This document shows, piece by piece, positions 56,854-64,000 of a stretch of 64,000 nt of DNA (the stretch's first letter is position 1; each line of letters starts with the position of its first letter). Location of the stretch: the NCBI GenBank assembly GCA_020634815.1, contig JACKBA010000033.1, positions 5,808-69,807 of the forward strand, given 5' to 3'. A program made the translations under genes and the position numbers. Source of the stretch: Caldilineaceae bacterium (GTDB lineage: Bacteria; Chloroflexota; Anaerolineae; Caldilineales; Caldilineaceae). Under the pieces are notes generated by a model. That model was not told the DNA's origin. It was given only the letters and a program-made list of their open reading frames with translations, and ran no database searches.

Positions 56854-56919
56854 ACGTCCCCGGCACTGTGCACAAACATTCCCATCGCACCGGCATCCGC
56901 TGCACAGTGCCGGGGACGT
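56854..56919. repeat. GTCCCCGGCAC palindromic element B (28-bp spacer)
   Basis: ACGTCCCCGGCACTGTGCA (56854-56872) and its exact complement (56901-56919) flank 28 bp. Arms are identical to element A at 42848-42913; the spacers share only their ends (CAA...CCGC). Confidence 0.9.
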
Positions 56920-56960
56920 TGTTTGCCCAGGCCCGAAGCAGACCCAGTTTGCGTCGTTGA

Positions 56961-56989
56961 TTGTACCGGCTGTTCCATCGTGCTATACT
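56961..56989 (+). promoter_or_regulatory. Sigma70-type promoter of the second giant kinase gene
   Basis: TTGTAC (56961-56966), a 17-bp spacer and TATACT (56984-56989) in the context GTGCTATACT. It matches the promoter of the paralogue at 52091-52120 and leaves a leader of nearly the same length. Confidence 0.6.
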
Positions 56990-57135
56990 TTCTGTAAGCC
57001 ACCCACCCAGGCCGCCACCACCTGCTATTGGCCGGGCCTGGGTAAGATTCCGTTCACCAATTCTTCCAGCTATGACGCATGGCATGCGTTTCATCCGTAC
57101 CTACTGAACGTGCCCCGCACCAAGGATTGAACCGA

Positions 57136-60100
57136 ATGGATGCTGCACACGATCCAGGCAATGAGCAGACCCGCGCAACTGCCGGCGGCGACTTCGCCCC
57201 GGTGTCGCTGGAGAGTTCCTTGCTGGATGAGAACGCGTCGCTCTTGCAGGAACTCGACGCTGCACGCACTGCGTTGCGCGCCCACGAAGATCGCCTGGCC
57301 CTGACGTTGGAATGCGCCGAGGCGGGGCTGTGGGACTGGGACCCGATTCACGATGTCCTGATCTGGTCGCCCCAAATGGAGGGGCTGTACGGTGTTCCAG
57401 CCGAAGCCGTCCGCGCGTATGAAGATTGGCGCCTCTGTGTTCATCCTGATGACATTGTGCGGGCAGAGATGGAGCGCGCGGCCGCCTTGCGCGACCGTCT
57501 CCCCTACGACCTGGAGTTCCGCGTCCTGTTGCCGGACGGAGGGGTGCGCTGGATATTGTCGCGCGGCCGGGGCTTCTATGACGAAGCAGGAACGCTGGTG
57601 CGTGTCATGGGGATCACCCAGGACATCACCCGGCGCAAGGCCGCCGAAGCCGAACGCGCCGCCGAACATGCCCGCCAGCGCGCCCAGTGGGAATCGACGC
57701 CGATTGCATCGTTCCTGTGGCAAGCAGCGGGCGACGATTTCACCCTGGTCGAGTTCAACCCCGCCGCCGACCGGTTGAGCAAGGGCAAGGCGCCTGAGTT
57801 TCTGGGCAGGACGGCAACCCAGGTTTACCCCGACCGGCCGGATATCCTCGATTGCTTCCGCACCTGTCTGGCTCAGCAGGGCATCGTCCGGCTCGAATCT
57901 GAGTACCAGGCACGCGGGACAGGCGCAACCCGTGCCATGGAATTCACCTTTGCCTATGTTGCCCCGGACACCGTCTTGCTGCAAGCGGTGGACGCGACCG
58001 AGTTCCGCCGCGCCGAGGAGGACCTACGCTTCACCCAGTCTGTCGTCGACAAGATGCCCGACGCCATCTACTGGGCCGGCGAGGATGGGCGCCTGGTCTA
58101 TGTCAACGAAGCGGCGTGCGCCATGGTGGGCTATCCACGGGACGAGTTGCTGGCGCTGCGTGTCTATGACGTGGTGGATGACTACAGTGCCGTCAAGTGG
58201 CAGGCGCACTGGGACGGTCTCAAGCAGCACGGCGGCCGGCGTTTTGAGACCCGGCACCGGTGCAAAGATGGGTCCATTGTGCCGGTCGAGGTGCAGACGC
58301 TGATTGTCGCCTCTGGCGACCGCACCTATGCCTGCGCCATTGCACGGGACATCCGCCGACGCAAGGCGATGGAAGCGGCGCTGCGCGCCAGCGAGGCGAA
58401 GTTTTCGGCGCTCTTTGCTTTGAGCCCGGTTGCGCTTACCATCACGCGGATTGCCGACGGCGTTTTCCTCGCCGCCAATGAAGAGTTCGTGCAACTCTCC
58501 GGCTTCACACACGCCGAACTGGCTGGCCATACGGCGCTGGACCTGAATCTCTATGCCGACCCGGCGCAGCGCAATGCCATTGCCGGCGCAACGCTGCGCA
58601 ACGGCCGGGTCGCCGGCCATCCGGCGACGATTCGCACCAAGGACGGCGCCACCAGCGAGTGCCTGGTCTCTGCCGCAGTCGAGGAGATCGACGGCGTGCC
58701 CTGTTTTCTGGCGGGGATTGTCGACGTCGGTCCCTTGCGCGCGGTCGAAGCGGCGTTGCGCACCAGCGAGGAAAAGTTCTCGTCGCTCTTTGCGTTGAGT
58801 CCCGTCGGCCTCGCCATCACGCGTGTGGAGGACGGCGTCTTCGTCGAGATCAACGCTGCGTTTGCCGCCATGACCGGCTACACTCGCGAGGAGTTGCTGG
58901 GCCATACGGCACTGGAGCACCACCTCTACGCCGACCCTACGGATCGGGCAACCATCGTTGCCGAGATTGCTCGCAATGGGCAGGTAACGGGTTACCCGGC
59001 GCCCATGCGCACGAAAGACGGCGTGCTCATCGACTGTCTGCTGTCGATGAAGCGCGTTGTGATCGACGGCGCTTCCTGTTATCTGGCCGGCTTTATCGAC
59101 ATGAGTCCATTGCGGCAGGCCCAGGAAGCCGTGCGCGCCAGCGAGGCGAAATTTGCCACCCTTTTTGAGATGAGCCCGATCAGCTTGACGATTGCCCGGG
59201 CCGAGGATGGCGTGTTTGTCGATGCCAACAGCGCAGCGCTTCAGGCAAACGGCTATACACGCGAAGATTTCCTCGGGCACACGGCGTTGGAATTAAACAT
59301 CTATGTGGACACCGACGAGCGTGCAGCCTTACAGGCTGCTATTGGCCGGGACGGCCGCGTCAGCAACTGGCCGGTCAAGATGCGCAGCAAACGCGGCGAC
59401 ATTCATGAGTGCCTCATGTCCGTAACGGCGGTGGACATCGATGGCAAGCCGTGTTACCTGGCAGGCGTGGTCGACGTTGATCCGCTGCGCCAGGTTGAGG
59501 CAGCCTTGCGTGCCAGCGAGACGAAATTCTCCAGCTTCTTTGAGTTGAGCCCGATTGCTGAGGTCATCACGCGTGTCGATGATGGGTGCTTCGTCGCCGT
59601 CAATGCGGCCTTCGAGGAGATGTCCGGCTACTCCCGTGACGAAGTGACCGATCGCACGGCGCTGGAACTGAATCTCTATGCCGATCCGGTGGAACGCGAG
59701 AGGCTGCTGGCCGCTGTCCGCCGCGAAGGTAAAGTGTATAGCCGGCCGATCAAATTCCGAGTGCGTGACGGCGGTGTGGCCGAATGTCTGATCTCGGTTG
59801 CCACTGTGACAGTCAGTGGCGTCGAATGCTACCTGGCCGGCATCATCGATATGCAGCCATTGCGTACTGCGGAAGCGGCACTGCACGCCCAGCGGGCCGC
59901 CATGCTGGCCCTGCTGGAGAACACGGACAGCATCATCTGGTCGGTCGACACCGACTATCGCCTGACGGCCTGTAACTCGGTCTATCGCCGCATGGTCAGC
60001 GCCACGCTGGGGCGCGAGCCGGTCATCGGTGATTCCGTATTTGCTGCGGCGCCGGCGGCAACCGTCGACGAGTGGCGCCCTCTCTATAACCGGGCGTTTG

Positions 60101-62577
60101 CGGGCGAACGCTATACCGTGGAGTTGGAGCGCCGGATCCATGATAATTGGCGCTGGCTGGAGTTGCGTTTCAACCCGGTGCGCACCGCTGCCGGTGAGAT
60201 CACCGGCGTTACCGTGCTTGGCCGCGATATCACCGAACACCGGCAGGCCGCCCGCCAAATCGAGGAGCACTTGGCGGAAATCTCGCTCTACTACGACACG
60301 GCGCCGGCCGGGCTGGCTGTGTTCGACACCGACCTGCGCTTCGTGCGCATCAACAAGACGCTCGCCGCCATGAACGGCGTGCCGGTCGAAGATCATATCG
60401 GCCGGACGGTTGCCGAGGTGGTGCCGCTCCTCGAGGAACAGGCACGTCGGCTTGCGGCGACCATTCTGGCGACGGGCGAGCCGGTCACCGACATTGAGAT
60501 CGTCGGCGAGACGCCGGCCGACCCCGGCATCACCCATACCTGGCGCGAACACTGGTATCCCATCAAGCGCAGCGACGGCACGATCATTGGTTTCAACGTC
60601 ACGGCCGAGGACATCACGGAGCGCAAGCGGACCCATGAACTGCTGGAACGCAGCCAGAAGAATCTGGCACGCGCCCAGGAGATCGGCCAACTGGGTAGCT
60701 ATGAATGGGACGTGGCCGGCCGGCGCCTGGAGTGGTCGGGAGAACTCTATCGGGTGTTCGGTGTCGACCGCGACTTCCCGCTGACCTATGAAGCTATCGC
60801 AGCGATGATTCATCCGGACGATCGGGCCGTCAATGACGCGCACGTCCACGCGGCGCTGGCTTCTGGTGACAGGAGTGAGTTTGAGCTCCGCATCGTACGA
60901 CCCGACGGTGCGCTTCGGCACATCTTCCAGAGCATCGAGATTACACGCAACGCTGCCGGCGCGCCGGTCAAGCTGTTTGGCGTCATGCAGGATATCACCG
61001 AGCGAAAGCTGGCTGAGGATGCGCTGCGTCGCAGCGAGCGCAACCTGAACGAATCCGAGCGGATCGGCGCTTCGGGCAGTTGGGATTACGTCGTGGAAAC
61101 CGACACGGCGCTGTGGTCTGCCAACATGTATCGACTTGTCGATGTGGAGCCGGGGTCGACTTCAAAGCGTTCGATCACGGGCTACATGAAGACGGTAGTC
61201 CATCCCGATGACCAGGCGCGCGTGATGGCCGCCCTTCGCGCGACAATCGAGCATGGCAGTCCCTACGACACTGAATACCGCGTCGTGCACCGGGATGGAA
61301 GCGTGCGCGATATCCATGCGATTGCAGAAACCATCACGAACGATGCCGGTGTGGTCGTGCGCCTGATTGGGCGGATCGAAGACATCACCGAAGCCAAACA
61401 GGCAGCGGCAGAACGCGAGCAATTGCAGGCGCAACTGGCGCAGGCGCAGAAGATGGAAACCGTGGGGCGCCTGGCCGGCGGCATTGCCCACGACTTCAAC
61501 AACATGCTGGCCGTCATCCTGCTGCGCACCGAGATGGCCCTGCTGACGGTGGCGGAGGGCACGCCGCTCCACCGCAGCCTGACGACCATCTATGCGACGG
61601 CGCAACGGTCGGCCAACCTGGTCCAGCAGTTGCTGGGCTTTGCGCGCAAGCAGACCATTGCGCCCAAGGTCGTGGATCTGAACGAGGCAGTGCCTGCCTT
61701 GCTGCCCATTCTTGGCAAGCTCATCGGCGAGGAGATCGAGGTGCGCTGGTCGCCCGGCGACGATCTGTGGCCGGTCAAGATGGACCCGTCCCAACTCGAC
61801 CAGGTTCTCACCAACCTCTGCGTCAACGCCCGTGATGCTATCGAAGGCATCGGCAAGATCACGATCTCGACAGGCAACGCAACCGTGCCACACACCCCTG
61901 CCGCCGCTGCTCGTCCCACTTCGACCGACGAACACGTTGTGCTCACCGTAGCCGACACCGGCCGTGGCATTGCCCCTGACGTGCTCGAGCACATCTTTGA
62001 ACCCTTCTTCACGACCAAGGGTGTAGGCAAGGGGACGGGGCTCGGTCTGGCCACGGTGGAAGGCATCGTCGAGCAGAACAAGGGGCACATCCACGTGACC
62101 AGCACGCCCGGCCTAGGGACGACCTTTGCCGTCTATCTGCCGCGCTATGCCGAACCTGTGCCGGCGCCGGACGCGCCAGGTGCGACAACGCCGGTGCGTG
62201 GCGACGGTCGGGCCGTCATGCTGGTGGAAGACGAACAGGTCGTGCTGGAGATGGCGAGCGAGGCGTTGCAGTCGCTTGGGTATACGGTCGTGGCCTTTTC
62301 CAGCCCGGCTGCTGCCCTGCGTGCCGTGCAAGAAGAGTCTTTCGCCGTCGATCTCTTGATCACCGACGTCATCATGCCGGAGATGAACGGCGCGTTGCTG
62401 GCGGAGCGCATCAGGAAGCGGTGGCCTGCGCTCAAGATGCTCTTCGTCTCCGGCTATCCCGCCGACTACATGGCCGATCGCGGCGTCCTGCCCGGCGACG
62501 CCACCTTCCTGGCCAAGCCCTTCACCCGGCAGAGCCTGGCCGCCAAGGTGGCCGCGGTGCTGGGCATTGCGACATGA
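57136..62577 (+). CDS. Giant hybrid histidine kinase, eleven PAS domains, receiver
   Basis: An 1813-residue cytoplasmic protein; ATG 57136 follows AAGGATTG, the same ribosome-site words as its paralogue. Eleven PAS-like domains by eye: an N-terminal pair (ECAEAGLWDWDP and a divergent one near WESTPIASFLW), VVDKMPDAIYWA, four tandem near-copies (LFALSPVALTITR, LFALSPVGLAITR, LFEMSPISLTIAR, FFELSPIAEVITR), LENTDSIIWSVD, YYDTAPAGLAVFD, GQLGSYEWDV and GASGSWDYVV. The kinase core (RLAGGIAHDFNNML; NLCVNARDAIE; GKGTGLGLA) and receiver (LLITDVIMPE) follow. Compared with the upstream paralogue it has extra PAS units at the N-terminus and in the tandem block, showing growth by unit duplication. Confidence 0.9.
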   Translation: MDAAHDPGNEQTRATAGGDFAPVSLESSLLDENASLLQELDAARTALRAHEDRLALTLECAEAGLWDWDPIHDVLIWSPQMEGLYGVPAEAVRAYEDWRLCVHPDDIVRAEMERAAALRDRLPYDLEFRVLLPDGGVRWILSRGRGFYDEAGTLVRVMGITQDITRRKAAEAERAAEHARQRAQWESTPIASFLWQAAGDDFTLVEFNPAADRLSKGKAPEFLGRTATQVYPDRPDILDCFRTCLAQQGIVRLESEYQARGTGATRAMEFTFAYVAPDTVLLQAVDATEFRRAEEDLRFTQSVVDKMPDAIYWAGEDGRLVYVNEAACAMVGYPRDELLALRVYDVVDDYSAVKWQAHWDGLKQHGGRRFETRHRCKDGSIVPVEVQTLIVASGDRTYACAIARDIRRRKAMEAALRASEAKFSALFALSPVALTITRIADGVFLAANEEFVQLSGFTHAELAGHTALDLNLYADPAQRNAIAGATLRNGRVAGHPATIRTKDGATSECLVSAAVEEIDGVPCFLAGIVDVGPLRAVEAALRTSEEKFSSLFALSPVGLAITRVEDGVFVEINAAFAAMTGYTREELLGHTALEHHLYADPTDRATIVAEIARNGQVTGYPAPMRTKDGVLIDCLLSMKRVVIDGASCYLAGFIDMSPLRQAQEAVRASEAKFATLFEMSPISLTIARAEDGVFVDANSAALQANGYTREDFLGHTALELNIYVDTDERAALQAAIGRDGRVSNWPVKMRSKRGDIHECLMSVTAVDIDGKPCYLAGVVDVDPLRQVEAALRASETKFSSFFELSPIAEVITRVDDGCFVAVNAAFEEMSGYSRDEVTDRTALELNLYADPVERERLLAAVRREGKVYSRPIKFRVRDGGVAECLISVATVTVSGVECYLAGIIDMQPLRTAEAALHAQRAAMLALLENTDSIIWSVDTDYRLTACNSVYRRMVSATLGREPVIGDSVFAAAPAATVDEWRPLYNRAFAGERYTVELERRIHDNWRWLELRFNPVRTAAGEITGVTVLGRDITEHRQAARQIEEHLAEISLYYDTAPAGLAVFDTDLRFVRINKTLAAMNGVPVEDHIGRTVAEVVPLLEEQARRLAATILATGEPVTDIEIVGETPADPGITHTWREHWYPIKRSDGTIIGFNVTAEDITERKRTHELLERSQKNLARAQEIGQLGSYEWDVAGRRLEWSGELYRVFGVDRDFPLTYEAIAAMIHPDDRAVNDAHVHAALASGDRSEFELRIVRPDGALRHIFQSIEITRNAAGAPVKLFGVMQDITERKLAEDALRRSERNLNESERIGASGSWDYVVETDTALWSANMYRLVDVEPGSTSKRSITGYMKTVVHPDDQARVMAALRATIEHGSPYDTEYRVVHRDGSVRDIHAIAETITNDAGVVVRLIGRIEDITEAKQAAAEREQLQAQLAQAQKMETVGRLAGGIAHDFNNMLAVILLRTEMALLTVAEGTPLHRSLTTIYATAQRSANLVQQLLGFARKQTIAPKVVDLNEAVPALLPILGKLIGEEIEVRWSPGDDLWPVKMDPSQLDQVLTNLCVNARDAIEGIGKITISTGNATVPHTPAAAARPTSTDEHVVLTVADTGRGIAPDVLEHIFEPFFTTKGVGKGTGLGLATVEGIVEQNKGHIHVTSTPGLGTTFAVYLPRYAEPVPAPDAPGATTPVRGDGRAVMLVEDEQVVLEMASEALQSLGYTVVAFSSPAAALRAVQEESFAVDLLITDVIMPEMNGALLAERIRKRWPALKMLFVSGYPADYMADRGVLPGDATFLAKPFTRQSLAAKVAAVLGIAT

Positions 62578-62607
62578 ACCTCGATGCGACCAATCTGGCC
62601 TGATCGC

Positions 62608-64000
62608 TTATCCGTTGGTGGGAAGGGTGATTGTAAAGCGGCTGCCTTGGTCTGGCTCGCTCTCTACACTGACCGTGCCGCCGAGCGCCTCCGCCATGCG
62701 CGCCACGTAAGCAAGACCCAACCCCATCCCGTCGTGATGCCGGCTCAAAGTTCCGTCGCCCTGGACAAACGGGCGGAAGACCTGGCTCTGCTTCTCAAGC
62801 GCCATCCCTACGCCATCGTCGGCCACGACCAGGTGTACCATTTCGTCGCCGGCGCCGGCAATCGTCAACGTGATAGTGCCGCCATTGGGCGTGAACTTTG
62901 CGGCATTGTCGAGCAGGGCATCCAGCATCGTCATAATCGCCTCGGCATCGCTGATGATGGTCAAGCCCGGCGGCGTCACCGCATACGACATCGTGATCTG
63001 CTTGGCGGCAACGCCAAAGCTCGCCCTTTGAACGGCCGCCTCGGCAATCTCGTGCATGGCGCAGCGTTCGTTCAGGAGCGTCGTCTTGCCCGCAATCAGG
63101 CGGGCATAACGGAGCAGGTTGTTGACCATGGTGAGCAGGCGCTCGCCGCCCGCATTGATGGTCTGCACCAGGCGCTTCTGGTAGTCGCCGAGTGAGCCGT
63201 GCACCTCCATGGCGAGTACGTCGGCCGCGCCCAGAACCGTCGAAAGCGGCGTGCGCAGTTCGTGACTTATGGCAGCAAGAAACTCGTCCTTCATGCGGTC
63301 CGCCTGTTGCAGTTGGTCGAGCGCAGCGCTCAAATCTGCCGTCCGTTCCGCCACGCGCTGTTCAAGCGATGCGTTGAGCGAACGCACTTCGGCGGCCAAA
63401 GCGCGCGCCTCAGTCACATCCCGCCCGACGAAGAGAAAGCCGGTGACATCTCCACCGGCATCGATGAGGGGGCTCAGCAACACATCCATGAGGAGTACGC
63501 TGTCATCGTTGCGCCGCAAAGATAAGTCAAAGCGTTCGTCGGGGAGCAGTTGGTTGTCCCTGGCGGCACGCTGTAATCGTCTGGCGCGCTGCCGTATAGA
63601 CTTCATCGCCTCGGGAGAAAACGCCGCGCCTTCCGGCGACCGGCGCGCAAGCTCATCGCGCGAATATCCCCATAGACGGGCAATTGACGGGCTGACATAG
63701 ATGAGGTTTCCCTCGAGATCTCGTGCCCAGACGGCATCGTGCACGTTGTCGGCCAGCATCCGGTAGCGTTGTTCGCTATGCCGTAGCGCATCTTCTGCGT
63801 GCTTGCGTTCGGTGATGTCGGTGTAGGCGATGGCAACGCCGTATCCGTCGAGCGGAATCGGTACGGCGTTGACACTGATCCAGGAGATCGAGCCGTCGCT
63901 GTGCACGATCCCCATTTCGATGTTGTCGACGCGGCGCTGCTCCTGAAAAGCGCGCACGCTGGCGTACTCATTTGCCGGCATCGGCGTGCCGTCCGGTCGC
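62608..64000 (-). CDS. PAS sensor histidine kinase, 5' part missing
   Basis: The frame is open to the right edge (RPDGTPMPANEYASVRAF), so the gene starts beyond the window; an internal ATG at 63981 is not the start. Visible domains: the end of one PAS domain (DGSISWISVNAVPIPLDGYG), a second PAS domain (YRMLADNVHDAVWARDLEGN), a coiled-coil linker (LEQRVAERTADLSAALDQLQ), phosphoacceptor helix AAISHELRTPLSTVLG and an HATPase domain (LLDNAAKFTPNGG, DDGVGM, GMGLGLA). There is no receiver. It is convergent with the giant kinase genes, ending 31 bp from the second one, and may respond to similar cues. Confidence 0.88.
   Translation of the reverse strand, partial: RPDGTPMPANEYASVRAFQEQRRVDNIEMGIVHSDGSISWISVNAVPIPLDGYGVAIAYTDITERKHAEDALRHSEQRYRMLADNVHDAVWARDLEGNLIYVSPSIARLWGYSRDELARRSPEGAAFSPEAMKSIRQRARRLQRAARDNQLLPDERFDLSLRRNDDSVLLMDVLLSPLIDAGGDVTGFLFVGRDVTEARALAAEVRSLNASLEQRVAERTADLSAALDQLQQADRMKDEFLAAISHELRTPLSTVLGAADVLAMEVHGSLGDYQKRLVQTINAGGERLLTMVNNLLRYARLIAGKTTLLNERCAMHEIAEAAVQRASFGVAAKQITMSYAVTPPGLTIISDAEAIMTMLDALLDNAAKFTPNGGTITLTIAGAGDEMVHLVVADDGVGMALEKQSQVFRPFVQGDGTLSRHHDGMGLGLAYVARMAEALGGTVSVESEPDQGSRFTITLPTNG

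Larger units (their letters stand above)
56704..57135. other. Intergenic region with palindromic element, promoter and leader
   Basis: 432 bp between the paralogous giant kinase genes. It holds palindromic element B (56854-56919), a promoter (56961-56989) and a leader of about 140 nt. At the left, GTGCGTCGCACTGGTCAG (56751 region) and CTGACCAGTGCGACGCAC (56772 region) form another inverted repeat that may terminate the upstream gene. No gene is visible. Confidence 0.6.

Noticed and set aside
1..64000. tRNA, rRNA or tmRNA genes
   Set aside because: No rRNA-like stretch, tmRNA tag frame or clear T-loop/CCA arrangement was noticed by eye; a covariance-model scan could still find a missed tRNA.

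Overview
The window is GC-rich, densely coded environmental bacterial DNA. Several traits suggest a Chloroflexota bacterium of the Anaerolineae/Caldilineae type: tandem XRE/NB-ARC/TPR ATPases, very long PAS-array hybrid kinases, many Ala/Pro-tailed lipoproteins, and exported proteins ending in a short LYLPxIxR-like tail. This assignment is inferred from gene content; there is no rRNA gene, and I recognised no tRNA gene.

Layout. 0-5.4 kb (+): two S41 C-terminal-processing proteases (the first cut by the window edge), then an overlapping set smpB, a divergent tgt, a 16S rRNA methyltransferase of the aminoglycoside-resistance (FmrO/Sgm/ArmA) family and a HEAT-like protein. 5.5-11.7 kb (-): a DUF3089 lipoprotein, then a four-gene operon parA / ANT(6)-like adenylyltransferase / APH(9)-like kinase fused to a GNAT domain / YqeY-like protein, and a Tat-exported protein. 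Three families known for aminoglycoside or aminocyclitol resistance therefore lie within 6.5 kb. 11.8-16.7 kb (-): two tandem XRE-ATPase-TPR regulators. 16.8-23.6 kb (+): exported proteins and lipoproteins and a YtcJ-like amidohydrolase carrying an in-frame heptanucleotide repeat. 23.7-31.3 kb: a CheB-CheR-PAS protein overlapping a hybrid kinase, a PAS kinase and a HU-like protein.

31.8-37.9 kb (-) is a potassium-type locus: KdpD, KdpE, a small membrane protein and a KimA-like transporter, with no KdpFABC. Two matching arrays of ATCAAG-like half-sites spaced 11-21-11 bp lie upstream of the kdpD side and upstream of the transporter, each 12-13 bp from a -10-like box; they look like KdpE promoters. 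38-48 kb is an accessory zone: a duplicated HU-gene 3' end, a BNR-repeat surface protein, a beta-lactamase-fold lipoprotein, an ATP-grasp protein, a XamI-like restriction-modification pair, two decayed DNA-methyltransferase tails, and several families of palindromic repeats, including three elements with exactly 28-bp spacers. 48-52 kb: a 22-bp-period iteron-like array, a DUF5684 membrane protein and a HAF-repeat/clostripain fusion. 52-64 kb: two paralogous giant hybrid kinases (8 and 11 PAS domains by eye) with matching promoters and leaders, and a further PAS kinase cut by the right edge.

The most notable candidates are the ribosome/aminoglycoside gene cluster, the Kdp-type regulatory boxes, the 28-bp-spacer palindromes, the iteron array and the HU-gene 3' tail, whose non-coding part is better conserved than its coding part.
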